Assembly: GCA_947595585.1 (NCBI GenBank)
Contig: CANQET010000003.1
Span: forward strand, 1-64,000
Origin: an uncultured Clostridia bacterium
GTDB taxonomy: Bacteria; Bacillota; Clostridia; Christensenellales; Borkfalkiaceae
Length of the DNA stretch: 64,000 bases
Direction of reading: 5' to 3'
Below, one piece after another: positions 32,706-41,795 of this stretch. Numbering within the stretch: the stretch's first letter is position 1; each line of letters starts with the position of its first letter. The notes under the pieces are model-generated. The model was not told the DNA's origin. It was given only the letters and a program-made list of their open reading frames with translations, and made no database searches. The position numbers were made by a program, and so were the translations under genes.

Positions 32706-33813
32706 CGGCACACGGGCGGGTCTGCCCGAAAACAAGATCTTTTGCGAGCTCCATGGGCTGCCCGTGCTCACCCATGCCCTCTCTGCCTTTGCGCCCTATG
32801 CCGAGGAGATCGTCGTCGCATGCAAAACCGAGGACCTGGGTCGCGTTTTGCCCCTTCTTGCCCCCTTCCCGCAGGCAAGAGCCGTCGCGGGAGGCGCCAC
32901 GCGCATGGAGAGCGTACGTTGCGCCCTCGCCGAAGTGAAGGGGGAGATCGTGCTCGTCCACGACGCCGCCCGCCCCTTCGTCCCCGCACGCGTCATCGAG
33001 GACTGCATCGCGAGCGTAAAACAGCATGGGAGCGGCGTCGCCGCCCTCCCCGCAACGGATACGACGGCCTTCGTCTCGGAGGGAAAGATCGATAGCATCC
33101 CCCCGCGAACTTCCCTCTTTTCCCTGCAGACCCCCCAAGGATTTCTTACGGAAGCGTTGCGCACGGCCTATGCGCGTGCCGCCCAAGACGGGCGGTGCGA
33201 TTTCACCGACGACAGCGGGGTATACGCCGCCTATTGCGGGCAGCCCCATATCGTCTTGGGCGACCGCGGCAACAGAAAACTCACCTATCCCGAGGACTTT
33301 GCGCCCCCCGCGAGGGTGGGATTCGGCGTAGATACCCATGCCTTCGCGCATCAGGAGGAGATCGACCGCGGGATCGCGCGGCTCAACCTCAATTATATCC
33401 GCCTCTGCGGGGTGACCATCCCCTCCGACCGTGCGCTTATCGCCCACAGCGACGGCGACGTGGCCGTCCATGCCCTCATGGACGCCCTTCTCACTGCGAT
33501 CGGCGGGCGGGATATCGGATATCACTTCCCCGAAGACGACCCCGCCTATCGGGGCGCCGACAGCATGCAGCTCCTCGAAACCGTCATGAAAATGGTACAT
33601 GAGGGCGGATTTTCGGTGCAAAACGCCTCGATCTCCATCCTCGCGGAAAGGCCCCGCCTCGCCCCGTATATCGAAAAAATGCGCGCCGCCCTCTCCGCCG
33701 CACTCGGGGGCGCTCCGGTCGGCATCGCGGCGGGTACCAATGAAAAACTCGGCTATGTCGGCGAGGGCCGCGGCATCACGGCCTATGCCGCCGTACTCTT
33801 GGGGACCCTATGA
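32674..33813 (+). CDS. ispDF: Bifunctional IspD/IspF isoprenoid enzyme
   Basis: About 379 aa. The first 225 residues are IspD (MEP cytidylyltransferase): LTAAGSGTRAG nucleotide loop, ENKIFCEL, VLVHDAARPFV and TPQGF. The rest is IspF (MEcPP synthase): VGFGVDTHAF, AHSDGDVAVHALMDAL with the metal-binding D/H residues, and the terminal TNEKLGYVGEGRGI. Together they catalyse two non-consecutive steps of the MEP pathway for isoprenoid precursors. The natural start appears to be GTG at 32674 inside the preceding gene, giving VISVILTAAG. Fusions of these two domains are known in several lineages. The next gene overlaps by ATGA. Confidence 0.93.
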   Translation: MISVILTAAGSGTRAGLPENKIFCELHGLPVLTHALSAFAPYAEEIVVACKTEDLGRVLPLLAPFPQARAVAGGATRMESVRCALAEVKGEIVLVHDAARPFVPARVIEDCIASVKQHGSGVAALPATDTTAFVSEGKIDSIPPRTSLFSLQTPQGFLTEALRTAYARAAQDGRCDFTDDSGVYAAYCGQPHIVLGDRGNRKLTYPEDFAPPARVGFGVDTHAFAHQEEIDRGIARLNLNYIRLCGVTIPSDRALIAHSDGDVAVHALMDALLTAIGGRDIGYHFPEDDPAYRGADSMQLLETVMKMVHEGGFSVQNASISILAERPRLAPYIEKMRAALSAALGGAPVGIAAGTNEKLGYVGEGRGITAYAAVLLGTL

Positions 33814-34541
33814 TCTGGCTGCTCGTGCCCGCGGTGGCGGTCTTTTTCCTGCTCGTCTTTCTCTTCTACCTGCGCTCCCCGGGCGGGCGAGGCAAACTCG
33901 GCGAATGGAAGACGGCGCATGCCCTCCGCCGGAATATGGAACGGGGCGACCGCCTCTTCAACGATCTCACCCTCGTCAATCCCGAGACGGGCCTCTCCAC
34001 GCAGATCGACCATATCCTGATCTCGACGCGGGGCATCTACGTCATCGAGACCAAGAACCTCTCGGGGGAGATCGTCGGGCGGGACGACGAGCGCACGTGG
34101 CGGCAGATCCTCGCGGGCGGGAAGATCGTCCACGAGCTCCATTCCCCCGTAAAACAGAATGCGACGCACGTCTTTGTCGTGAAAAAAATACTACAGACCC
34201 ACGCCTTTCTCGGCAGCATCGTCGTGTTCGTCAAGGCAGATCTTCGCGGCGTGGAGAGCAGCGCGGTGTGCAGCTTGCAGGGGCTCGGGAAGATGCTCCG
34301 CGGCGCCACCCCGCTCACATGCGCCGAGCGCGACCGCTACGCAGAACTTCTGAAGTCCTGCAAGGGCGTCTCCCGCCGCAAGCATAAAAGGGATATCCGC
34401 ACCCAAAAGAAGCGCCTCGCGCGGGACCTCTGCCCCCGCTGCGGCGCACCCCTCGTCTTGCGCCAAAACCGCGATGACCCGCAAAAACATTTCTATGGCT
34501 GTTCCAATTTCCCCAAATGTAAATTTACAAAGGACGTATAA
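33810..34541 (+). CDS. NERD-domain protein with C-terminal topoisomerase-type zinc finger
   Basis: 243 aa. One membrane helix at 2-21 is followed by a NERD (nuclease-related) domain at about 30-140: GKLGEWKTAHALRR, DHILISTRGIYVIETKN and a conserved E-x-K core like restriction-type nucleases. The C-terminus (205-243) is a zinc-binding module as in topoisomerase I: CPRCGAPLVLRQNR, then FYGCSNFPKCKF. A membrane-tethered nucleic-acid-binding or -cleaving protein is plausible. Its biological role is unknown. The ATG overlaps the ispDF stop and radA starts 5 bp after it. Confidence 0.85.
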   Translation: MIWLLVPAVAVFFLLVFLFYLRSPGGRGKLGEWKTAHALRRNMERGDRLFNDLTLVNPETGLSTQIDHILISTRGIYVIETKNLSGEIVGRDDERTWRQILAGGKIVHELHSPVKQNATHVFVVKKILQTHAFLGSIVVFVKADLRGVESSAVCSLQGLGKMLRGATPLTCAERDRYAELLKSCKGVSRRKHKRDIRTQKKRLARDLCPRCGAPLVLRQNRDDPQKHFYGCSNFPKCKFTKDV

Positions 34542-34546
34542 ACCCT

Positions 34547-35902
34547 ATGCCCAAATCCACCACCCAATTCGTCTGCGCAGAATGCGGCTACACTTCCCCC
34601 AAATGGTTGGGAAGGTGCCCCGGCTGCGGCAAATTCAACACACTCGCGGAGGAGGCGGTCGCCCCCGCCGTCCCCGTAAAAAAGACGAGCGTGCGGGCGC
34701 TTTCCTCCCGCCCTCTCCCTCTTTCCCAAGTGCGCTACGAGAGCTATGAGCGGGTCTCTTCGGGGATCGAAGAGCTCGACGTCGTGCTCGGCGGCGGGAT
34801 CGTACGCGGTTCCCTCGTCCTCGTCGGCGGCGACCCGGGCGTCGGAAAATCCACCCTTCTCACCGAAGTCGCGGCCCACCTCGCCAAGGAGCACAAGGTC
34901 CTCTACCTCTCTGCCGAGGAGAGCTGTTCGCAAGTCAAGCTCCGCTGTGAGCGCTTGGGGCTCAATTCCGACCGCTTGCTCCTGCTCAACGAGACCTGCC
35001 TCGAAAACGCCGAAGAGAGCTTCCTCGAAGCCGAATATGTGATCGTAGACAGCATTCAGGCCGTCTATACCGAGACGCTCTCCTCCGCGGCAGGCAGCGT
35101 CGGGCAGGTCCGCGAATGTGCGGCGAAGATCATGCGCATCGCAAAGAGCCACGGCATCACCTTCTTCCTCGTGGGGCACGTCACCAAGGAGGGCACGCTC
35201 GCAGGGCCCAAAGTGCTCGAGCACATCATGGACGCCGTCCTCTATTTCGAGGGGGAGCGTACCGAAAACTTCAAGATCCTTCGCGCCTACAAAAACCGCT
35301 TCGGCTCCGTGCAGGAGGTGGGCGTCTTCGAGATGACGGGCGAGGGCATCTTCGGCGTCACCGACTACGCTTCCCTCTTCCTCTCGGATAGCAGGGGCGT
35401 CGCGGCGGGCGCCGTCGTCACCCCCTCCGAAACGGGCAACCGCTGCATGATGGTGGAGATCCAGACGCTCATGGCGAAGACGGCCTACGGGCTGCCGCGG
35501 AGGATGTCCCTCGGCGTCGATCCCAACCGCCTCATCGTGCTCATCGCCGTCCTCGAGAAGCGGTGCTCCCTCCCGCTCGGTACACAGGACGTCTACCTGA
35601 ACGCCATGGGCGGCATCAAACTCAACGAACCGAGCGCCGATCTTGCCGTCTGCGCCGCCCTCGCCTCCGCAGAACGCATGGTGCCCGTCGATAAGTACAC
35701 CGCCGTCTTCGGGGAAGTCGGGCTCACGGGCGAAGTGCGCGGCGTGAACTTTGCCGATCGCAGGGTCAACGAATGCCTCAAGATGGGATTCAAGCGGGTC
35801 ATCCTCCCCGCAAAAAACATGAAGGCCTGCGAGAAGTTCAAGGAGAAGATCGAGCTTGTGCCCGTCACCTACGTCGCCCAGATGCTCAAGGCGCTGTTTT
35901 GA
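34547..35902 (+). CDS. radA: DNA repair protein RadA
   Basis: 451 aa, normal length. N-terminal zinc finger CAECGYTSPKWLGRCPGCG; Walker A GGDPGVGKST; the RadA-specific KNRFGS motif (AYKNRFGSVQEVGVFEM); and a C-terminal Lon-protease-like domain (GGIKLNEPSADLAVCAALAS) lacking proteolysis. RadA is a RecA-like helicase that drives branch migration in recombinational repair. It is last in the rqcP-ispDF-NERD-radA run and is followed by a terminator. Confidence 0.96.
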   Translation: MPKSTTQFVCAECGYTSPKWLGRCPGCGKFNTLAEEAVAPAVPVKKTSVRALSSRPLPLSQVRYESYERVSSGIEELDVVLGGGIVRGSLVLVGGDPGVGKSTLLTEVAAHLAKEHKVLYLSAEESCSQVKLRCERLGLNSDRLLLLNETCLENAEESFLEAEYVIVDSIQAVYTETLSSAAGSVGQVRECAAKIMRIAKSHGITFFLVGHVTKEGTLAGPKVLEHIMDAVLYFEGERTENFKILRAYKNRFGSVQEVGVFEMTGEGIFGVTDYASLFLSDSRGVAAGAVVTPSETGNRCMMVEIQTLMAKTAYGLPRRMSLGVDPNRLIVLIAVLEKRCSLPLGTQDVYLNAMGGIKLNEPSADLAVCAALASAERMVPVDKYTAVFGEVGLTGEVRGVNFADRRVNECLKMGFKRVILPAKNMKACEKFKEKIELVPVTYVAQMLKALF

Positions 35903-35913
35903 ATTTCATACGC

Positions 35914-35941
35914 AAAAAGGCGGCCCATGCCGCCTTTTTTC
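35914..35941. terminator. Bidirectional terminator between radA and trmB-tag
   Basis: Stem AAAGGCGGC/GCCGCCTTT with A-run and T-run on either side; serves both convergent genes. Confidence 0.85.
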
Positions 35942-35979
35942 CTGCAAATTTTTATGAAATCTTACCCCATGTGTGCATT

Positions 35980-37254
35980 TCAACGAAAATCGCACTGCTT
36001 CCAATGATCGTTGATCACGCCGATGCCCTGCAGGTAGGAATAGACGATCGTGGGGCCGACGAACTTGAACCCCCGCGCCCTCAAGACGGCGCTCACTCGC
36101 TCGGAAAGCGCGTCCTTTGCGGGCATTTCGCGGATATCCGCAAGATGATGATCGACCGTCTTCCCCTCCGTAAAGCTCCAGATGAAGGCATCGAAACTGC
36201 CGAATTCCTCCTGTATCTTGCAGAATGCACGCGCGTTGCCGATCGCGGCCTCGATCTTCTTGCGGTTGCGGATGATGCCCTTCTCCTGCATGAGGGCCTC
36301 GATCTTCTCTTCGCCGTAGGCGGCGACGGTCGCGGGGTCGAACCCATCGAACGCCCTACGGAAGTTCTCCTCCTTTTCGAGGATCAGATTCCAACTGACG
36401 CCCGCCTGCATGCCCTCCAATACCAACATGGCGAAGAGCTCCCCGTCGCGATGTTCGGGCTTGCACCAGCGCGTATCGTGGTAGCGCAGCATCTTCTCGG
36501 AGACCTTGTCCTCCTTGGCGCCGAAGCTGAAACTGCAGCGTTTTTTCGCTACAGGTCCCCCGTTTCCCTGCACAGAAGGCAATTTTACGGCGACACAGCG
36601 GTAGATGGGTTTGCCCTGCGCGAGGAAGGTCGCCTCGTATTCTGTGACGATGTTCTCCTGCGCATATGCGCTGTGATGCAGATCGCGGGTGACTTCCTCC
36701 ACGCGGAACCCGCAGGCGGCGTAGTTTTCGAGCGATTCATCGAAAAACCAACCGCAGTCGGTCTTCTGATAGATCTTGCCCCCGTCGCAAAGAAGACGGG
36801 AGTAGATATCGAGAAAGCGCGGACTTGTAAGCCTTTGGCGGGCGTGGGTGGAACCGGGGAGCGGGGTAGAAAAGTTGAGATAGAGGGCGGAAATACTGCC
36901 TTCGGGAAGGAAACAGGGCAAGATTTCGGCGGGGATGTTGAGGAAACGCACGTTTGGAACCCCCTCGCGGAGGATGCGCTCCATGGCCGTGAGGATGACG
37001 TTGCTGCACAGCTCCACGGCGATAAAATTGCACATGGGGTGACGTTTTGCCTGTTCGAAGATGAAGCCGCCGTTGCCGCAGCCCACTTCGAGCTCCACGG
37101 GATGATCGTTTCCGAAGAGCGCATGAAAATCGAGGAGGGCGCGGTAGGTCGCGGCCGCCTCTTTGAGATTTTTGATGGGACTGCCGCGGGCGATCAGAAC
37201 GCTCGAGCAGGCCTCCATGCGCGGCTCCAAATGCCGCTTTTTATGCATACGCAT
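35980..37254 (-). CDS. Fusion of tRNA m7G46 methyltransferase (TrmB) and 3-methyladenine DNA glycosylase I (Tag)
   Basis: About 424 aa. Residues 1-205 are TrmB: MRMHKKRHLEPRMEAC start, SAM-binding ELEVGCGNGGF, then a region with FLNIPAEILPCFLP and TDCGWFFDESL as in TrmB tails. From about residue 225 a complete Tag glycosylase follows: KKRCSFSF, YHDTRWCKPEH, EGMQAGVSWNLIL, and terminal NDHWKQC, which holds the zinc-binding His/Cys. Tag removes 3-methyladenine from DNA. The join is a short linker with no stop or internal Shine-Dalgarno site. The ATG at 37254 has GGGAG; longer upstream reading is repeat sequence and was discarded. I know of no standard TrmB-Tag fusion. Confidence 0.88.
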   Translation of the reverse strand: MRMHKKRHLEPRMEACSSVLIARGSPIKNLKEAAATYRALLDFHALFGNDHPVELEVGCGNGGFIFEQAKRHPMCNFIAVELCSNVILTAMERILREGVPNVRFLNIPAEILPCFLPEGSISALYLNFSTPLPGSTHARQRLTSPRFLDIYSRLLCDGGKIYQKTDCGWFFDESLENYAACGFRVEEVTRDLHHSAYAQENIVTEYEATFLAQGKPIYRCVAVKLPSVQGNGGPVAKKRCSFSFGAKEDKVSEKMLRYHDTRWCKPEHRDGELFAMLVLEGMQAGVSWNLILEKEENFRRAFDGFDPATVAAYGEEKIEALMQEKGIIRNRKKIEAAIGNARAFCKIQEEFGSFDAFIWSFTEGKTVDHHLADIREMPAKDALSERVSAVLRARGFKFVGPTIVYSYLQGIGVINDHWKQCDFR

Positions 37255-37976
37255 ACCCACTTCTCCCGCCGCACATGCGGCTTTTTCGGTCGTGTATCTG
37301 TGGTGAAAGTGCTTGCTTCTTTTCGGGGAAGCCCCTACGAAGTCCGCCCCCTTGCTGCCCCTTTTAGGGGAAGTACCTACGAAGTCCGTCCCCTTGCTGC
37401 CCCTTTTAGGGGAAGTACCTGCGTCAGCAGGGGAAGGGGTTTCCAAAACCCCTCAGTCACGTCTTACGCCGCGACAGCTCCCCTACGAGGGGAGCCAAGG
37501 GGCGCTCGGGATTGGCCCCGTCGGTCTCCTGCCCACCCCCCTACCCCCCTCCGCAGGAGGGGGTGGTGCTCTATTCTCCAATAGAGGGGCGTGCGGAATA
37601 AACTACATAGGTACCCCATGTTTACTCGGACAACCTGCCCTCATTCCGAGCCCCGTTAGGGGCGAGTGAATCTCAAGATCCGCTCACTCCGCTACGCTTC
37701 GTTCGGGATGAGGTCGCTATGATAGGCCCCGTCGTCTCCCTTGCCCCCCACCACCGCTACGCGGAGCCTCCCCCCGATGGGGGTAGGCCTTACGCTCATC
37801 ATGCGCAAAAACGGGTACCGTTAAACTGCGGAGAAGCGCATTCGGGTTACGTCAAACTGCAAAGTTGCAAGTAAGACAAGGAATGCGAGGCTTTTCGCAG
37901 GGAGTGTACTAAATCGTACACGACCAAGAAAAACGCAGCATGACGAAGTATTACGCAGCAAATTTGCAGTTCGCCC
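37255..37976. repeat. Intergenic mosaic repeat block 2
   Basis: No gene in about 720 bp. It holds tandem short units containing GGGGAAG(T/C)(A/C)CCTACGAAGTCC (37320-37420), an R3 unit (about 37352-37503, ...CTCCCCTACGAGGGGAGCCAAGGG), R4 hairpins (37531-37563 and 37745-37790) and an R5 unit (about 37649-37720). A further AT/GC-mixed stretch (37800-37975) has short inverted motifs such as GTACCGTTAAACTGCGG and no clear dut terminator. Confidence 0.7.
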
Positions 37977-38405
37977 TTACTTCCCGGTCGACCCAAACCC
38001 GGAGGCGCCACGTGGGGTTTCCGTTATCTCCCCCACCTCGCAGAACTCCCCCGCATAGTAGGGCATGACGACGAGCTGGGCGATGCGGTCGCCCGCGGCG
38101 ATCTGCCGAAGCGCGCTCCCGTGGTTGTGGAGCGCGACGATGATCTCCCCGCGATAGTCGCAATCGACGACGCCCACCTTGTTCGCAGGGGCGAGGTCCT
38201 GCTTGCAGGCAAGCCCGCTGCGGGCGTAGATAAGCCCCACCGTCCCCTCGGGAAGCTCGATCGCAATGCCCGTATGGATGAAGCGGGTCTCCCCCGCGGG
38301 GATGGCCTCCGCCGCACAGGCAAAGAGGTCTGCTCCCGCCGCATTTGCGGAACCATATACGGGAAGTTTGGCGTCTCGGGTGAGTTTTTTGACGTTGATC
38401 TTCAT
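37977..38405 (-). CDS. dut: dUTP diphosphatase
   Basis: 142 aa, the normal trimeric dUTPase length. The five motifs are visible: AAGADLFA, ARSGLACK, GVVDCDYRGEI, GDRIAQLVV and the C-terminal RGASGFGSTGK arm that closes the active site. It converts dUTP to dUMP, keeping uracil out of DNA (an ung gene lies at 53 kb). AAGGAG precedes the ATG. It lies 31 bp after glnN on the same strand and is probably cotranscribed. Confidence 0.97.
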   Translation of the reverse strand: MKINVKKLTRDAKLPVYGSANAAGADLFACAAEAIPAGETRFIHTGIAIELPEGTVGLIYARSGLACKQDLAPANKVGVVDCDYRGEIIVALHNHGSALRQIAAGDRIAQLVVMPYYAGEFCEVGEITETPRGASGFGSTGK

Positions 38406-38436
38406 GCCTTCTCCTTGATCTAAGCAAAGCGCGGCG

Positions 38437-40515
38437 TCATTTCACGCTGTAGAGGATATCCGAATACGTCGGATAGGGCCAAAAGTCGGAGGACGTCATC
38501 GTTTCCATGCCGTCGACGAGGGCACGAAGGGCCTCCATATCGGGCACGACGATATGCGCCATCGCTTGGGCCGCGGGAAGCTCGCCCTGCGGAAGGGCCG
38601 CGAGGTCTTTTTCGAGCTTTTCCACCGCCTCGGCCGCCGCCTCGTTCATCGAAGAGAGCTTTTCGGCAAGCGCATAGTCCCGCGTGCAGGCGAAGTCATC
38701 GCTCACGGCACGCTTGGCGGCAATGACCGAGCACAGCTCCGCGATGTAGCCGTTGACGGAGGGATAGATATCCCGCTTGAACATCTCGGCCATGGTGAGC
38801 GCTTCGATGTTGATGGTCTTGATATAGTTTTCGAGCTGGATGTTCGCACGGGCGAGGACTTCCTTCTCGGAATACACCCCCTGCTTCACGAACACATCGA
38901 TATTTTCCTGTTTGAAGAATTCGGGCACGGCGTCGGCGGTCGTCTTATTGTTGAGAAGCCCCCTCCGCTCTGCCTCGGGCTCCCAATCGGGGCCGTAGCC
39001 GTTGTAATTGAAGATGATGCGGTAGTGCGCCTTGAGCAGTTTTTCGGTATACGCCTTGCACGCCTTGGGGAAATCCTTGGCGCCCTCGAGGGCTTCGACG
39101 GCCTCGGAGAAGGCCTGTGCCGCGATCGTATTGAGGACGATGTTGGGATCGGCGACGGAGGCCTGTGAACCGAGCATGCGGAATTCGAATTTGTTGCCCG
39201 TGAAGGCAAACGGCGAAGTGCGGTTGCGGTCTGTCGTATCGATGGGGAAGATGGGCGAGGAAGGCACGCCGATGGACCCCGGCACCGCCTTCTTGGGCAC
39301 ATACTGCCTGCCCATCACGATGGAATCGACGAGGGAGCCGAGCTGATCGCCGAGGTAAACGGAGATGATCGCGGGCGGGGCTTCGTTGGCGCCGAGGCGG
39401 TGATCGTTGCCCGCAGAGGCCACACATGCACGCAGGACCCCTTGGTATTTATCGACGGCGGAGATCACGCATGCCAAGATGAGCATGAAGCGGGGATTCT
39501 CCTCGGGATTTTCCCCGGGGTCGAGAAGATTGAGCCCGCTGTCCGTCGAGAGCGACCAATTATTGTGCTTGCCCGAACCGTTGATGCCCTCGAAGGGCTT
39601 CTCGTGGAGAAGGCAGACGAGGTGATGTTTCTTTGCGACCTTCTTCATGAGCTCCATCGTGAGCTGATTGGCGTCGACGGCGACGTTGGTCGTCGTGAAT
39701 ACGGGCGCAAGCTCATGTTGGGCGGGGGCGACTTCGTTGTGCTTCGTCTTGGCGAAGATGCCGTAGCTCCAGAGCGTCTCGTCGAGGTCGCGCATGAACT
39801 CGGAGATACGGGTCTTGAGGGCGCCGAAGTAGTGATCTTCGAGCTCCTGTCCGCGGGTCGAATGTGCACCGAAGAGCGTCCTCCCCGTGAGGATGAGGTC
39901 CTTGCGCTGAAGATAGACGTCTTCATCGATGAGGAAGTACTCCTGCTCGGGACCGACCGTCGTCGCCACCTTTCTGCACTCGATGCCGAAGAGCTTCAAC
40001 AGCCGTTTGGCCTGAAGGTCGAGGGCCGTCATCGATTTCAGCAGCGGCGCCTTCTTATCGAGCGTCTCGCCCGTGTAGGCGACGAACACGGTGGGGATGT
40101 AGAGCGTCCCCTCCTTTACGAAGGCGGGCGAGGTGGGATCCCATGCCGTGTAGCCGCGTGCGGCCGACGTCGCCCGCGTCCCGCCCGAGGGGAAAGAAGA
40201 GGCATCGGGCTCCCCCACGATGAGGTCCTTGCCCGTAAGCCGCATGATGACGCGGTCGCCGTCGGGCTCGATGAAGCTATCGTGCTTTTCGGCGGTGAGA
40301 TTGGTGAGGGGCTGGAACCAATGCGTGTAGTGCGTAGCGCCCTTGGAGACCGCCCAATCCTTCATCGCGTTGGCGACGGCGCCTGCGATCGAGGAATCGA
40401 GGGGCTTGCCCTCGTCGATCGTCTTGCGGAGCGATCTGTATACCTCCTTCGGGAGCGAATTCTTCATGACTTCATCGTGAAAGACATTGCTCGCAAACAG
40501 CTCGGTTACGTTCAT
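38437..40515 (-). CDS. glnN: Type III glutamine synthetase (GlnN)
   Basis: About 692 aa, the large size that sets GSIII apart from GSI/GSII. It shows the [16 protein letters not shown] segment and the [15 protein letters not shown] stretch of GSIII, plus [20 protein letters not shown] near the glutamate-binding part. It makes glutamine from glutamate, ammonia and ATP in the cytoplasm. The start at 40515 ([12 protein letters not shown]) is set by GGAGG 6 nt upstream; the frame runs 76 codons further upstream but that is leader and repeat sequence. It is expressed from a near-consensus promoter and followed by dut. Confidence 0.97.
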   Translation of the reverse strand: MNVTELFASNVFHDEVMKNSLPKEVYRSLRKTIDEGKPLDSSIAGAVANAMKDWAVSKGATHYTHWFQPLTNLTAEKHDSFIEPDGDRVIMRLTGKDLIVGEPDASSFPSGGTRATSAARGYTAWDPTSPAFVKEGTLYIPTVFVAYTGETLDKKAPLLKSMTALDLQAKRLLKLFGIECRKVATTVGPEQEYFLIDEDVYLQRKDLILTGRTLFGAHSTRGQELEDHYFGALKTRISEFMRDLDETLWSYGIFAKTKHNEVAPAQHELAPVFTTTNVAVDANQLTMELMKKVAKKHHLVCLLHEKPFEGINGSGKHNNWSLSTDSGLNLLDPGENPEENPRFMLILACVISAVDKYQGVLRACVASAGNDHRLGANEAPPAIISVYLGDQLGSLVDSIVMGRQYVPKKAVPGSIGVPSSPIFPIDTTDRNRTSPFAFTGNKFEFRMLGSQASVADPNIVLNTIAAQAFSEAVEALEGAKDFPKACKAYTEKLLKAHYRIIFNYNGYGPDWEPEAERRGLLNNKTTADAVPEFFKQENIDVFVKQGVYSEKEVLARANIQLENYIKTINIEALTMAEMFKRDIYPSVNGYIAELCSVIAAKRAVSDDFACTRDYALAEKLSSMNEAAAEAVEKLEKDLAALPQGELPAAQAMAHIVVPDMEALRALVDGMETMTSSDFWPYPTYSDILYSVK

Positions 40516-40557
40516 AGAGTCCTCCTTGAAAAACGCATGACGGTAAAACCAAGCTAT

Positions 40558-40586
40558 ATTATATGAAAATTGACGCGCAAAGTCAA
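40558..40586 (-). promoter_or_regulatory. Promoter of glnN-dut
   Basis: TTGACT (40581-40586), 17-bp spacer, TATAAT (40558-40563). Leader of about 36 nt with GGAGG. Confidence 0.7.
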
Positions 40587-40699
40587 ATGTTTGAAAGAAC
40601 TTCGAAAAAGAATTCAAAATTGAACGCAGAGCATAAAAAATGAAAATCAGGAAATGGGAAATGGAAATGAAGAATGAAGAATTGAGATCGGAGACGAAA

Positions 40700-41480
40700 A
40701 GCGGAGAATTCCTACCCCCTCCGTAGTTTATCCCACGCGCCACCCCCTCCGTGGGAGGGGGATCAAGGGGGTGGGGCGGCGAGGAAGCAACTACGCAAGT
40801 CCGACCCCTTGCTTCCCCTCTTAGGGGAAGTACCTGCGTCAGCAGGGGATAGGGTTTTGAAACCCCTCAGCCGCGTCTTACGCCGCGACAGCTCCCCTAC
40901 GAGGGGAGCCAAGGGTCGCGTGTGATACGCGCGCACGTCATTTCGAACGTTAGTGAGAAATCTCGACGTGGCATACGAACCAGCATTCTAAACACGTCAT
41001 TCTGAACGAAGCCCCCAAGGGCGAAGTGAAGAATCGCATTAGTCTTAACCTTATATTGTCACTCATATAAGAATTAAGACCGCGGCGACCCTTCAACTAC
41101 GTTCAGGGTGACGTAATTAGAACGAGATTCCTCGGGCTACGCCCTCGGAATGACGTACTGATGTGCCCCGTCGTCTCCCGCCCACCCCCCTACCCCCCTC
41201 CGATGGAGGGGGTGTCGTGTGTGATACGCCCCGTCGGGGGTACGCGCGAGACCCCTACGCAGTCCAACCCCTCATGGGAGAGCAGTCCGCCCACCCCCTC
41301 CGTGGGAGGGGGATCAAGGGGGTGGGGCGGCAGAAAAGCAAGTACGCAGTCCGAACCTCATCCCGAACGGAGCATAGCGGAGTGAGCGGATCTTAAAGAT
41401 ACACTCGCTACGCTCGGTATGAGGTCGCTTTGAATAGGCCATGTCGGACGCCCCGTCCTTCCCCTCAATAAAAAAACACC
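40700..41480. repeat. Intergenic mosaic repeat block 3
   Basis: No gene. In order: R4 (40740-40778), R3 (40810-40918), a partial R1 (40929-40975), R2 (40997-41040), a further R1-like end (41126-41160), two more R4 hairpins (41180-41213 and 41292-41331) and an uninterrupted R5 unit (about 41350-41430). This R5 copy is the empty site for the mini-element insertion seen at 42885. Confidence 0.75.
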
Positions 41481-41519
41481 GCGGCGGGGGGCTGCGGCGA
41501 TAAGCATTCACACGGTTTC

Positions 41520-41546
41520 GTACATAGAATAGGTTGTTCTATGTAC
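41520..41546 (+). other. Recombination-type site L of invertible pilin switch
   Basis: Two inverted 10-bp arms, GTACATAGAA (41520-41529) and TTCTATGTAC (41537-41546), around an asymmetric 7-bp core TAGGTTG (41530-41536). This arm-core-arm layout is typical of tyrosine-recombinase crossover sites. Confidence 0.7.
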
Positions 41547-41556
41547 TTCTTTTCTC

Positions 41557-41585
41557 ATTATATCTTCTCATTCCCCGTTTGTCAA
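41557..41585 (-). promoter_or_regulatory. Perfect promoter inside the invertible segment
   Basis: TTGACA-17-TATAAT reading leftward into repeat block 3, where no gene begins. Its only sensible target is the pilin after inversion. Confidence 0.75.
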
Positions 41586-41635
41586 GAAAATCTCCCTCAT
41601 TTTTCATAAAATCTTTTATCCTTTCTCTCATCTTC

Positions 41636-41657
41636 GGCGCCTTTGGGCGCCTTTTTT
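41636..41657 (+). terminator. Terminator inside invertible segment
   Basis: GGCGCC, 4-nt loop, GGCGCC, then six T's. In this orientation it blocks readthrough into the pilin gene. Confidence 0.8.
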
Positions 41658-41678
41658 CTTTCTCCTCTTCTATTTAAT

Positions 41679-41705
41679 GTACGCAGAACAACCTATTCTA
41701 TGGTC
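41679..41705 (-). other. Recombination-type site R of invertible pilin switch
   Basis: Arms GTACGCAGAA (41679-41688) and TTCTATGGTC (41696-41705) around CAACCTA (41689-41695), the exact reverse complement of the site L core. The two sites are therefore inverted repeats, which favours inversion over deletion. Confidence 0.7.
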
Positions 41706-41795
41706 CTGTGCCATGTGATTTTCGGTACGGTATGAACGCCGCTTCGTCCCGGCGGCGCACATATAAAAAATCATGATTTTTGAAGGAGAAAAACA

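Larger units (their letters stand above)
41537..41688. promoter_or_regulatory. Invertible segment with outward promoter and inward terminator (pilin OFF orientation)
   Basis: 152 bp between oppositely oriented cores. It carries a perfect promoter on the minus strand (TTGACA 41580-41585, 17 bp, TATAAT 41557-41562) pointing away from the pilin. It also carries a rightward terminator (GGCGCC stem 41636-41651 plus T6) pointing toward the pilin. Inversion would place the promoter at about 41640-41668, reading into the pilin with a leader of about 120 nt, and turn the terminator away. Confidence 0.7.

Noticed and set aside
41161..41396. Small proteins in the 41 kb region
   Set aside because: Frames lie wholly in repeat modules, lack Shine-Dalgarno sites and recur with the repeats elsewhere.
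41520..41705. The inverted repeats as simply one long RNA hairpin or an insertion remnant
   Set aside because: Each repeat has its own inverted arms around an identical asymmetric core, and the enclosed promoter and terminator make sense only in relation to inversion.
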